This document shows positions 47,601 to 58,409 of a DNA stretch of 64,000 nt, piece by piece. Each line of letters starts with the position of its first letter. Position 1 is the first letter of the stretch. Both the position numbers and the translations under genes were made by a program. Below the pieces are notes generated by a model. The model was not told the origin of the DNA and did no database searches. It was given only the letters and a program-made list of their open reading frames with translations. This DNA is from Phragmites australis (lineage: Eukaryota; Streptophyta; Magnoliopsida; Poales; Poaceae): assembly GCF_958298935.1 (NCBI RefSeq), contig NC_084932.1, forward strand, positions 10,395,501 through 10,459,500. The letters run 5' to 3'.

Positions 47601-48332
47601 AGCGTGTGTTAAGTGTCTTGCAAACACGGCAACAAGAAATTTACTGACTCGTAGGGAAAGCTGGACAACCTCTACAGAGTGTAAAAATCTGATATATATT
47701 AGCCGTGCTCATGGTTATGAGAGATTTATTTCCTCACATGATTAGATGATTTGGTGTTGGATATAATGGTGGAATGATTATGGTTATGGTATGGTAGTAC
47801 TGGTGGTACTAGATGGTTATGGTTTGCAAGGCGGGGAGCCTTGTATATTAGTTGTTGGGTCGTTTGGGTTACGTTCCCGCAATAAGTGCTCAATGCTTTT
47901 GAATTTAAATGTTTTCTTTACTTGCATTCATGCAATAAACCTTTGTGTTAGCCTGTCATTGTTATAAGCATGCATATCATTATTCCCTTGTATACTTGCT
48001 GAGCGCGTCACACTTGGTATTTTGCCTATGCCATGCGACATGTATTGTGCTGCTTAGTGAGTGAAGATGTTGAAGACTATCAAGATGAGGTTGTCACAAT
48101 CTACGTGTGTGTCTCCCGGTCGGTTTCCTGCGGTGTTATTGAGCACCATTGCTTCTGTTCCGCTGTAGATATCTTCATAGAAGACAATATATGTCAAGTG
48201 CTGTAAGAGTTAAATGTTTATTCTATAAAAGTATTGCTTTAGTTACTTCACTTGTGATATCCTTATGTGTGTTGAATATCCTGGGCACACATAAACCGCA
48301 TCTGGTTTTATCCGTTAAAACCGGGTTTAACA
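44691..48332 (+). repeat. Gypsy 3' LTR
   Basis: Direct repeat of 38278-41906, starting TGTCACACCC and ending GGTTTAACA, directly followed by the CTTAT target-site copy. Confidence 0.9.
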
Positions 48333-49015
48333 CTTATGAGTATGGGAAGATTGGGGAGTGCAGTACTTTTGGAGTGAGTGCTTATGAGAAATCCACTGCC
48401 ACCAACACCTAAAACCAGTGCGAGTTTATCCCAGTTGAGCCACCTGGAATTCCTCCTAAGAAACAGATTTAGATACCCAAGCCCAACAAGTACCGAAGCC
48501 AACTTGACACCGTTCCACCAATTCCTGAGAAAGGCAAGCCTAAACATCCTAGAGAACTTTCTAGAGTGAAGCCCAAACCTAAGAGAGGAGTTAGATATCT
48601 CTGTTAGTACTGTCACTATGAGGGTCACCTAGTTGAGTTTTATTTCATGCATAAGAGAGATGAGAGGTGTGACCTTGAGTGTAACAACCAAACATGTACT
48701 CCCCTGCCCATGGTATACAGGAGCCTTTTCACCAAGTTAGCCATGACCAAGCTGCTCGGCCTCGTCGTGGTAGTAATGGTCACTTGTTTATAGATGGTGC
48801 TTTTGCCCAGCGTGGACCTAGTCATGCTCCATATGGCTATGGCTCATGTGCCCATGGCTTTGTGTCTCAAGGCTTTCGTGGACCACGTTTTCCCCATCGT
48901 GGTGCTCGCTCCCCGACTGTGAGAAAGGATAAGTATTATTGTACTAATTCTGTTGTTGGACGAGTTGGTCAGCACTGGTATTCTCCATATTTCACTAATC
49001 CCAGTGTTGAGTCAT
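48333..49015 (+). pseudogene. Copia gag, second part
   Basis: Continues the gag frame broken at 38277: EYGKIGECSTFGVSAYEKST, then a TAA, then EFIPVEPPGIPPKKQI. A second zinc-finger-like motif YCHYEGHLVEFYFMHKRDER follows (its first Cys is lost to a stop; families have YCxxxGHLxEFC). The Gly/Arg/His-rich segment GAFAQRGPSHAPYGYG...FRGPRFPHRGA is a typical Sirevirus pre-protease linker. Confidence 0.75.
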
Positions 49016-50745
49016 TCTCTCACAATTGTTCTCAATTCGAGCAGGAGGATGGAGGCTTAGAGAACATATGGCTCATGGATTTTGGCTATTCACGCCACAT
49101 GACCAGAAATTCCAAATGGTTCTCCAGCCTCACCCCAGCGATGCAAAAGGAGTACATCACTTTTGGGGATGACAAAAGAGGAAAGGTAATGTCAGTTGGT
49201 GCCATTAAAGTAAATGGTCACTTTGTACTCAAGGAGGTCACTTTGGTTGACAACTTGAAGTACAATTTACTTTCAGTTTAACAACTTCTTAAGAATGGCA
49301 TTGAAGTGCGCTTTAATAGAAATGCTTCCCATGTTGTTGATTCTTTTGGTGATCTTGTGTGTGGTATTTCTCCAGCTGGCCGAGTTTTCAAAATTGATTT
49401 TTCCATGTCTTTTGATTCTTCTCATTGCTTAACCAGCTCAACCTCTAAGCTTTGGAAGTGGCATAGGAGACTTAGTCGCATGAGCTTTGATTTACTCTCT
49501 CATTTGAGTGCTCTTGACCTTATCCAAGGATTGCCATAGCTCAAGTTTGAAAAAGATTTGGTTTGTGCTCCTTGTCTTCATGGGAAGATGATTACTGCTT
49601 CTCACCTACTAGTTAAACAGGTGATGACTGGCCACCCGGGAGAGATTTTGCATATGGACACAGTTAGTCCATCTCGTGTGCGTTCGGCGGGTGGGAAGTG
49701 GTATATTCTTGTGATTGTTGATGACTTTTTGAGGCACTCTTGGGTGTTTTTCATGGAAACAAAAGATGAGGCATTTTCCCATTTTTGAGATTTGGTTTTA
49801 TGGTTGAAGAATGAATTTCCTCACAATGTCATGAGAGCTATTCACAGTGACAATGGCAAGGAATTAAAAAATGCTCAATTTCAAACTTTTAGTGCCAAAC
49901 ATGGACTAGAGCATTAGTTCTCTTCACCTTATGTGCCTCAACATAAAGGTGTGGTTGAAAAAAAGAATCGGAGCCTTGTTGAGATGGCTAGGACGATGCT
50001 CAATGAGCATAACTTACCCTTGAACAATTGTCTGCTCTAGCATATTGGAAAAGGTGTGCATAGGTTGACTAGTCTAAAAAAGAATAGTAACTAATCCCAT
50101 AAATCCACGCAGTTTAGACTTCTTTTAATAATTCCGATTTTGAAAAAGAATTGAGAGTCGGAACTACTTGAACCCAAGTAATTAGCTTCCTTAAGCTTGA
50201 GTCCTAGAAAGTATTGGGTCGAGGCAATCAATACCGCTTGCCATGTTTCAAATCGGATTTTCTTGTGCTCGATCTTGAACAAAACTTCCTATAATCTGAG
50301 ATTCGGAAGGGCACCCAATGTGAGTCAATTTCGTGTGTTTGGATGTAGGTGCATGCTTCATTCTCAAGAAAGGTAATTTGAACAAATTTGAGTCCTGGTC
50401 AATTGATGGCATATTTCTTGGCTATGCTTTACATAGTTGTGCCTATCGTGTGCTTAACCTAGAAATTAACAAAATCATGGAAACATGTTAGGTTACTTTC
50501 GATGAAACTATACCATCCACAACCCTTGCTTTTGAGACTACAGGTGAATAGGAATTGAGTAAGAGTATCTTTATAGATAAGAACGTTCCAGCACCAGATG
50601 ATGATGTTGGTTTCCATCCATCACTAGCTGCTCTTGAGCTACCTTCTACTTCCACTACATCAACATAAGGTCCTAATACTACTGCTTCCACTTCTGCTGT
50701 ACCACTATGATCAAGCAAAAGCCCCAGCTAGAGTTTTAGGGGAGG
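49016..50745 (+). pseudogene. Copia protease and integrase, truncated
   Basis: The protease site reads WLMDFGYSRHMTRN where the family has WLMDSGCSRHMTG, so the catalytic D-S-G is now D-F-G. Then follow LVDNLKYNLLSV and, after a TAA at ~49279, QLLKNGIEVRF and the GAG pre-integrase block KWHRRLSRMSFDLL. The integrase core has GEILHMDTV (first D), AIHSDNGKE (second D) and VVEKKNRSLVEMARTML (E). Stops occur at 49537-49539, 49786-49788 and ~49915. A ~165-bp insertion lies between LNEH (~50010) and VEAINTACHVSNRIF (~50218). The reading resumes FRVFGCRCMLHSQ, SIDGIFLGYALHSCAYRVLN and VTFDETIPS, then fades after 50700. Reverse transcriptase and RNase H are missing. Confidence 0.87.
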
Positions 50746-50819
50746 CTAATTCAACAAGAGAAGCCACTCAGGACATTCAGTGCTGACAACCCCCATAGAA
50801 GATGATTGGTGGGTTGCAT

Positions 50820-52718
50820 GAATGTTTACCTCTAGGGCATCTAGTGTTGTTGGATCGATGACCTTTTGGGCAATTGTATTAAAGAAAAAATACAGGCTCA
50901 TAATAAACTCTCTAACTGTGACTGAGAAAATGTTCCTAATTGCAATAGGAAGCATCTGTGTCAACATCACACGGAAATCATGGGACTTCATGCCAATAAG
51001 TTTTAAATCTTTCATAGAAACAAGTTTTTTGATGTTGGAGGAGTATCCAAAGGAACTTTCACATCGTGTAGGAACTCGAAAAATTCTTGTTTCTCCTCCT
51101 TTGAAAGGTGCCAATATCCCATACGTGGGGGAACGTGCACGCTGCCTTTATCATCTTTTTGGGGATGAAGCTCTGGTCGTATGTTCAAATCAACCAGGAC
51201 TTTTTGTGCATTCGAATCATCCTTTGTTTTCTCAGGGATATTGCACAAGGTACCAATGAGACTCTCACATACATTATTTTTTATGTGCATGGCATCGAGA
51301 CAGTGCCGAACTTCTAAGTGGAACCAGTAAGGTAGCTCCCAAAATATCGATTTCTTTTTCCACATGACCTTTTCATCACTACTAGATCGCTTTCTCTTTC
51401 CAAGAACAACATTGATGTTCTTCACCTGATCATGGACCTCTTGCCCGCTGAAATGCATAGGAGCTATCGCATTCTGTCTCGTGCTATTAAATTCTTTCTT
51501 CATATTCCTATATAAATGTGACTTGGGCAGAAACCATCAATGGCGCATATACACTGTTTTTCTTGAGTTGTTGAGCCACATACTCTTGGTAGCATCTAAG
51601 CATTGGGGGCAGGCCTTACATCCTTTTATAGTTTAGCCCGACAAATTAATAAGGGCCAACAAATCATTGATTGTGCAAAAATAACATGGCATATAAACTT
51701 AAGTACTCTCACTTGTACTGATCCCATACCTCGACACCTTCTGCCTAGAGTATTTTAAGGTTATCTACCAACGGACTTAGGTACACATCAATGCAATTGC
51801 CAAGATGCCTTGACCCTTGGATTAAAATTGACATCATAAGGTACTTTCTCTTCTGACAGAGCTAAGGAAGAAGATTGTATATACAAGGAACTACTGGCCA
51901 TGTGCCATGTCTGCTGTTCATATTACCAAAAGGATTCATTCCATCGGTGCTCAAAGCAAACCTAATGTTCCTTAGTTATGTGGCAAACTTCCCGAATTTC
52001 ATATCGTTATTTCGCCACTACACAAAATTAGCTAGGTGTTGTAGGTTTGAATCATTCTTACGGCCCTCTTTGTGCCAATGAAGCAATTAGCCTCTTTTTG
52101 TTAGCAAACAAACACTTCAACCGAGGAATTAGAGGAAGATACCACATCACCTTCGCAGGAGGTCCTTTGTTCCTATGGTCATCCTCCCATTGTTATGACG
52201 ATTGTATCGAAGGGTTCCACATCAAGGCACTAATGTAAGGGCTCCTCAAAGCCCGAATATAAAAGTTCCTTCAACTGTCACTCAAATTCTTGAAATCTAG
52301 CAAACTCTCTATCACTGTATTCATCATTCCCCTTGGCATTGCAGATCATGTGCTCCAAAATTTCAAGAATATCATCACCTCGGTCCATGAAGTCATCAAC
52401 AATCTCTTTGACGTCCCTATGTGCAATAACTCCATACGCATCACACTCAGGATCTCCTGCTTCATGCATATTGCCAATAGGGTCATTCACGTCTTTTTCT
52501 CCATGCTTGGTCCAACATGTATAGTTCGGTGTGAATCCACGTATAATCAAGTGTGCATGTATATTCTGTGTCTTTGGAAACTTTATGTCATTTATGCAAT
52601 CAATGCATGGACAAGACATAAATTTCCCATTCTTTTTCAACATATCTTCCTTGGTAATACGCATAAATTCATATATGTCATTAAGGAACTCATCACAAGT
52701 ACAATTCTCTGGGTACAT
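50820..52718 (-). pseudogene. CACTA TNP2-type transposase, fragmented
   Basis: On the minus strand the order is that of plant TNP2. The N-terminal transposase-associated domain (52718-52278) has MSCPCIDCINDIKFPKTQNI and HAHLIIRGFTPNYTCWTKHGE. Degraded blocks reading PLIPRLKCLF (~52110), FGNMNSRHGTWPVV (~51900), GNCIDVYLSPLVDNL (~51790) and YIGI-like (~51520) follow. The longest core frame, 51503-51012, has FWELPYW, RHCLDAMHIKNNVCESLIGT and LSKEEKQEFFEFLHDVKVP. The last block (51011-50820) reads KLIGMKSHDFRVMLTQMLPI and FFFNTIAQKVIDP. Frame changes and stops separate the blocks, so no full transposase can be made. The protein would cut at CACTA ends. Confidence 0.85.
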
Positions 52719-53432
52719 CTAACTTCAGTCTACCATCTGCAATTTCCAAAAGTTAACAGTTATTGAATTTTCAACCTAAAAACTTGTCTTAAGTGCAAAT
52801 TTTAGAGAGAACATAATGGTCATGAACTAGAAAAAGATAACAGATATATATATATACAAAATCTGGAACATAGCCTCAAATATTTCTAAGCTATATATGG
52901 TTATGTGAATGTACCAATTTGGAGCTAAAGCAAGCAAATACTAGCCTCTAGGAATTCCTATAGAGTTAGCTCGTGCTGCAGAGGAAGCTCCAAACAAATC
53001 ACCTGGCAAAGGATGCCAGTGCTGCAAAGTTCAACAGAGGTCACATATTTGTATGCAATGGTTCTCTAAATGCAGCTATCAATTTGGAGCTAAAGAATGT
53101 AAATACTAACCTCTATATATTCTAACAGAGGCAGCGGCAAAGAAATTGCCCAACAGAGGAAGCTCAACCCGTTGTCTAAAGACTTGCACACGCCTTTGTC
53201 TGAAAAACTAGTGCCAAAAGGTCCTATGTTAAGACAAATAATTGAGGGGCACAAACGGATATTAGAATGAATCATCTATATATTCACTTTTGTGAAGACA
53301 GCCATTAAGTCCATATGGTTTGTCATTTTCAACCGTTTGTGACTATCAGAGAGACACAGAGGTGTTAAAAAAACCGTCTGTGACAATGTTACAGACATGT
53401 TTTCTCAAAACCCGTCTATATCTATCAGCGAG
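52719..53432. other. 5' untranslated / subterminal zone of the TNP2 element
   Basis: No coding signal. Short GGAGCTAAAG and GAGGAAGCTC motifs repeat at 52920-53160, and subterminal CCGTCTGTGACA-type motifs start at ~53340. Confidence 0.45.
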
Positions 53433-54201
53433 CACTAGTAGAAAAATAATTTGTCAAGACGGTTTGGAAACCACATGCGGACCACTTTTTTGAACCATCT
53501 GGGGAAAAAGTCTGTACAAATGATTTGTACAGATGGCTCGTTATTAGAACCGCCTGTACAAATAATTTGTACAAATAGCTCGTTATTGGAGCCATTTGTA
53601 CTGTGTTTTCTGGAGCTAAAAAAATATTTTTCCTACCCACACCAGCCCCCTATATCATTATGTAGGCGCGATCGCAAGTCACACGATTTTTCACAAGAAA
53701 TACCACGAGTGTGTTTTCTAGAGTCGAACCCGCAATCTCTAACCTCGCATAAACCTTCCTTACAGTCTCACATGTCGTTCATTCCTGACTATTGTATGAA
53801 AATAATCTATATTCAAAACAAGTGGGACACTGTTAGTACAGATGGTTCTAAACTTAGAACCGTCTGTGGTTCTAAACTTAGAACCGTCTGTACTGTTCTT
53901 TTTTTAACAGATGGTTCTAATTTAGAATCATATGTACTATTACTGCCAATAGTACTGATGGTTCTATTTTGGAACCGTCAGGAATAGTACATACGGTTCT
54001 AAACTAGAACCGTCTGTACTATTAGTAGAGACGGTTGTAGTTTGTAACTGTCTATACTGTAGTGTCCCGCTTTGTTGTAACTTTTCGTTGCCATTTTCTC
54101 ATATGGTTCTAGTTTAGAGCCGTCTATGGTACCCTTCGTACAGCCGGCTCCATAGATCCGTCTGTATAGGGACGTCCCACTAAATATTTTTTGTAGTAGT
54201 G
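53433..54201. mobile_element. Non-autonomous CACTA element, 769 bp
   Basis: Begins CACTAGTAGAAAAA and ends TTTTTTGTAGTAGTG. Flanked by GAG at 53430-53432 and 54202-54204, the 3-bp duplication expected for CACTA. The interior is filled with subterminal repeats of ACAGATGGTTCTAA / TTAGAACCGTCTGT type in both orientations. No coding capacity. Nested in the TNP2-bearing element. Confidence 0.88.
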
Positions 54202-54505
54202 GAGACACAAATGGATTTGTAAAAGCCGTATGTTGATATTGACACACCCATACAATGGGGATATTACAGACACGTCTGCCTGAGTAATCCTCTGTGGGTA
54301 TTTTTATCAATAACATATCCTAAGAAATTATCTATGATATTTTGTCTACTTTCATTGTTTCTATGGTAGTGAGGCTACCAGTGTAGCCATGTGGGAAATT
54401 CACTAAAGAGATTAGTATCGTACAACTGATGGGATCTAACGGTTGAGGGGAGGCTCTCCCCCAAATCTCACTCGCTAATTGATAGATTTGATGAAACTGA
54501 CTTTT

Positions 54506-55597
54506 CACTACTACAGAACATCACATATGTAGCGTTCTATCAGGTTGGTTCAACAGTAATCGGCACTGAAGATGTATCAGTGCTGATTCTTAAACTCCCG
54601 CGCGTGAACAACGATCGAGAAGCAAAAAACTGGTACTGATAGTCATTATCAGTGTTAGTCCTTGGCTGGCACTGATATATTAGTGCCAGTTCCAGCTACG
54701 AACCAGCACTGATATAGTCGACACTGATAGTGACTATATCAGTACTGGTTTTAGATAAGAACCGATATTGATAACTGACACTGATAATTAGTATCAGTGC
54801 CGGTTCTAGCCACGAACCGGCACTGATACTAGTCACGAACCGCTTGCTACTGTCACAGCTCATCTTAGAAAATTCATAACTTTTTCACACAAAGTTAGAT
54901 GGGGAAAAACTTTATATGAAAAATATTTCTCTCGATGAGATCTACAACTATATAGTTGATTTTTTTAATTTGAGGTCATTTAAATGCCTAAATAATTATA
55001 ATAAAGTTGTTGCAGTGGTCGATGATAGCCCATATTAAAAAATTCATAATTTTTTCACACGAAGTTTGATGAGGAAAAACTTTAAATGAAAATTATATCT
55101 CTCGACGAGATGTACAACTTTGTAGTTGACAACATTCTCATTTGAGATCATTTAGATGTCCAAATAGCTATTCGAATGTTTGGTCAGAAGATATCAAAAG
55201 GATTTATTGTGCTACTATACTCACAAAGGGACGATAGCTGAGATGGTTAGAGGGGTCCCGTGCCTGTATAGGCTATGAGGTCTTGAGTTTGAGTCTTGGT
55301 TGCCTCACGCGAGTGAATATCGCATGACTTGCGAATGTCGGGTGTGGTCGGGTGAGCAGCCTCTGGTCGGGTACCCTGGTCGTGATTTTTTTAAGCTTTT
55401 TTGTAAAAAAAAATGTTGAATCAAGACCGAGGCTATCAGTACCGGTCGGTAGCTCCAACCAGTACTAATAGAGATTTTCAGTACCGGTTCTATACCCGAC
55501 ACTGATAGTCAATCAGTACCGAGTAATCAGTATCGGTACAAAACCTACCATTAATGATAATTTTAAACCGACACTGATAAGAATTTTTATAGTAGTG
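54506..55597. mobile_element. Non-autonomous CACTA element, 1092 bp
   Basis: Starts CACTACTACAGAACAT and ends ATTTTTATAGTAGTG, flanked by TTT on both sides. Subterminal repeats are GGCACTGATA / TATCAGTGCCGGTT motifs. The centre contains an imperfect ~140-bp direct duplication (AAAATTCATAACTTTTTCAC at ~54870 and ~55035) and a tRNA-like sequence (55226-55305). Confidence 0.88.
55226..55305 (+). other. tRNA-like (SINE head-like) sequence inside a CACTA element
   Basis: GATAGCTGAGATGGTTAGAG resembles a pol III A box region, and GGTCTTGAGTTTGAGTCTTGG resembles a T-loop/B box at the correct spacing. No clear acceptor stem is formed, so this is not a functional tRNA gene but a tRNA-derived sequence. 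Confidence 0.5.
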
Positions 55598-56307
55598 TTT
55601 CTTTTTCTTCCCTTCCTTAACATTCTCACCCGATAAGAACGTTTTTTGCTTCGCGATGGGACCGACTACTAGGTTGTTTTCACTAGTAGCCAATTCGTCT
55701 AAAGCTTAACCTAATGAAGAAAGTTGGGAAATAGACTAAGCTGACAAAGATAGATGGCAATGTACACATACTTTACATTCTCTTCGCGTGAAGGGTCCTA
55801 GGCTAAGAAGTAAGAACTGAACTGTAATTTTTATTTAAATAAATTACGCTGGTCAGGACTCAAACTCGGACTAATTCAGTCAAAATCTTAAATTGATGAG
55901 GAAAGAAAGAGAGTAAGTTCATTTATACTTTAACACTTTTTCTCACGTGTGACCTCCATCAGGTCTAACACATTCAACGAAATAGGCTAAAATTGTCTAA
56001 TAGAAAATTGCACGGTAACAGTAGATGTACAACAGACATGACTTTTAAGTGGATAACCGTTTTAAGGAAATTCATGGGTCCGTGAAGGTAATAATCACCA
56101 TACGAGGAGACTTACTATGACAATGTCTCTCTAATCTGTTTTTCTTGTGTTGGTTTCTCCCCCATATGAGTACATTTATTTTTGTTAGAGTAGGAATGAA
56201 CAATTCCGGACACAACTGGACCTACCATGAATAGACTGAATTAGATCATATTGCAACAGACGGTTTGTCATACAACCCTTAGAGTTAAAAAATACTCTAA
56301 GTGGCTC
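55598..56307. other. Non-coding stretch between CACTA elements
   Basis: No gene or repeat structure recognised. Confidence 0.45.
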
Positions 56308-56416
56308 CACTACTACAGAACTAGTCATAAATGCTACCTCATCAGTGCCGATTCGGCCAAAATCAACACTAATAGAGTATCAATACCGGTTCGTAGCAAA
56401 ATCAAGCATCCACTTG

Positions 56417-58264
56417 TAGGGCCAGCCCTGACATTTCGGTGGTCCGGGGTGAGATTAAAAATAGGGCCCCATTAAATATAAATTTCGAAATATTTATATA
56501 GTATAGTGGCTCAAAATAATAGTGTTATATTTTTTATATCAAACAAATAGCAGTTGCATGTATCATATGAAAAAAATAGCATGCCCCAGTACACAATAAC
56601 ATAAACAGATAAAACAAGATTCAGACGAGACATATGACTATATGAGAGGGTAAAATAAAGACATACTTCTGAGTCAAGTCTCTGTAATTTTCAGCACCAA
56701 GATTAGCAATCACGACTCCATCACCCAACTTGAAAATAGAAGCCAGCTTATCATAAATCTAAAACAAATATAAGAATATAATTATACATGTTAGAGACAA
56801 TGAATGTAACTAAGCTTATAAAGTAAAATAGCATATGAATATAACTTTACCTATGGAGATCATCTGAAACAATTTCTTCTAATATTTACATAAGCGAAGT
56901 CACTAATGATGGTATCAATATCAATCTCATCTAGCAAATTCTTCTCAATACATAAGGTCGCCAAACCAGTTAGCCTTTCTTGAGACATTGCTGACCTCAA
57001 ATAGTTCTTCAATAACTTCAACTTTGAAAAGCTTCTTTCAGCCGATGCCACAGTCACAGGTACAGTAAATAAGATTCGATAAGCAATAGAAATATTAGGA
57101 TAGCAGTCCACTTCTCTAACAAATTCAAAAATCTCCATAGCAGACATTGTTCTATCCGGCAAAGTCAATTGCATAACCCTTAATTCAGATATTAGATCAT
57201 TTAACTCCACATCAGATGAACCATGTAGATAGAAAGTTTTTGCAAATTTAGTGCAGCATTCTGTTAGTTCAATATTATTCAGTGACTTCAAGGTGTTTGA
57301 ACTCAGTAAAAACCCGAATATACCTTGAAACACTTGGAGTTCTTGAAATCTATTTTTCAATGAAGTTGTTGCCATATCAACCATGACCAAAAAGTAATTA
57401 ACTTCAAAGGCCTTCTCAGCTTGCAGTATTTCTTCATTGCAATCAATTTCATCAAATTGTTTCTTCCTAAGAGCCTGACGTTTTACTGGAAACAATGGCT
57501 CAACACCCATTTCAGATGCAAGGTCTTTGGCAATGTTCAAACTAGATGCATACCTTTCATTTCTATACTGCTCAAAGTATTGATCATACCTTCAATTTGG
57601 TGCAAGGCAGAGTCAATACATATGGATGATGATTGCAACTTCTTGCTCACAGTATTTACAGCAAATAAAGTGTCATACCAAATAACCATACCAAGTATAA
57701 ACTCAAAGCTACCAAGAACATCAAATAGATTTTTTGCATCACTCTTGTCCTTGGGTTCGGTATCACAAGTTTGATGTAACTCAGACAAAGCTGACCTTAG
57801 ATGAGAAGCTTGATATCTAGTTGCTTTAACACTGTTGATTTGACTCTCCCAACGGGTATTGCTCAATGATTTCACAGTTAAACTTGGAACATGGTCAAGC
57901 AAAACTTTCCATCTTTTGGTAGAACCAGAAAATAATACATATATTCGTTGCACAATACCCAAAAATGAAATATCTTTTGGCAAACAGGCAGTCGGCAGAC
58001 GGGCTACGGCGTTGGCGATTCAGCGATTGGCGTGATGCGTCTTGGGCTCTTGGCTATTTGGCTTTGGCGACTGGATATGAACGTCGCAGCCCGGTGCCCG
58101 GAAGGACGCAATTATACTCTGATTGTCTGACACCAAAAGACCTGGGGCTGAGGTGGGCAGTGGGCTATAGGCAATGGCATACGGATATATAAATGGGCCC
58201 CTGGGTTTTGGGGGCTCGGGGCGGCTGCCCCGCTCGCCCCCCCCCCCCCCAAGGGCTGGGCCTG
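56417..58264 (-). mobile_element. hAT element, 1848 bp, nested in a CACTA element
   Basis: Ends are TAGGGCCAGCCCTG and AAGGGCTGGGCCTG, imperfect inverted repeats (11 of 14). The flanking 8-bp sites TCCACTTG and TCCACTCA match at 6 of 8, consistent with an aged hAT duplication. It contains a minus-strand hAT transposase remnant. About 200 bp at 57985-58200 is GC-rich (GGCGATTCAGCGATTGGCG) and replaces the 5' part of the gene. Confidence 0.8.
56860..57983 (-). pseudogene. hAT transposase (ZMYM1 / TTF-type group) C-terminal part
   Basis: Two consecutive minus-strand frames make one protein. 57983-57537 reads VQRIYVLFSGSTKRWKVLLD, LSNTRWESQINSVKATRYQ and LGMVIWYDTLFAVNTVSKKL. 57540-56860 reads VEPLFPVKRQALRKKQFDE, then ends with the hAT dimerisation block YPNISIAYRILFTVPVTVAS AERSFSKLKLLKNYLRSAM (split here by a space) and RLTGLATLCIEKNLLDEID. 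A frame change at ~57538 separates them. The N-terminal TTF zinc finger and first catalytic Asp region are missing, so the element is not autonomous. I place it in the ZMYM1-like transposase group from the overall motif order. Confidence 0.85.
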
Positions 58265-58409
58265 TCCACTCATCTATTCAAAAAAAAAACTAGAACTAAT
58301 AACCAGTATCGGTGCCGGTTTGTATTAAAAATCGGCATTGATACTATCAGTGTCGATTTATAATTGGAATCGGACTGATATGGTGTGCAGATCGAAAATT
58401 TTAAAGGAC

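Larger units (their letters stand above)
38278..48332 (+). mobile_element. Gypsy-derived LTR retrotransposon with 3.6-kb LTRs (non-autonomous) inserted in Copia gag
   Basis: Two long direct repeats (38278-~41906 and 44691-48332) start TGTCACACC and flank a 2.8-kb interior. The interior has a tRNA-Met-like PBS (41913-41924), a gag-like region with zinc knuckles, an integrase remnant and a polypurine tract. The 5-bp sites outside the element are CCTAT (38273-38277) and CTTAT (48333-48337), a 4/5 match consistent with an aged target duplication. Removing the element rejoins the Copia gag frame. LTRs larger than the interior and no recognisable polymerase suggest a LARD-like derivative. Confidence 0.85.
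34563..50745 (+). mobile_element. Sirevirus-type Copia retrotransposon, 3'-truncated and split by a Gypsy element
   Basis: In order: an LTR, a PBS complementary to initiator tRNA-Met, gag with a long coiled-coil domain, an interruption by a Gypsy-derived element (38278-48332), a second gag zinc finger region, protease, GAG pre-integrase and integrase core. Reverse transcriptase, RNase H and the right LTR are missing; the sequence passes into a CACTA element near 50746. The gag coding strand reads continuously across the Gypsy insertion when that insertion is removed. Multiple stops and frameshifts show an old, inactive copy. Confidence 0.85.
50746..54371 (-). mobile_element. CACTA (En/Spm) element with decayed TNP2 transposase; left end not found
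   Basis: The minus-strand transposase (50820-52718) is followed to the right by a subterminal zone with ACCGTCTGT/ACAGACGG-like motifs (53340-53430, 54210-54300). An end reading TTTCTATGGTAGTG stops at 54371, i.e. CACTACCATAGAAA in reverse, a CACTA-type terminus. A smaller CACTA (53433-54201) is inserted inside it with target duplication GAG. No matching left terminus is visible near 50746, so the element seems truncated where it meets the Copia remnant. Confidence 0.6.

Noticed and set aside
50822..51259. 145-codon plus-strand frame
   Set aside because: Antisense to the TNP2 core; composition explained by the transposase strand.
52290..52766. 158-codon plus-strand frame
   Set aside because: Antisense to the clear TNP2 N-terminal domain at 52278-52718.
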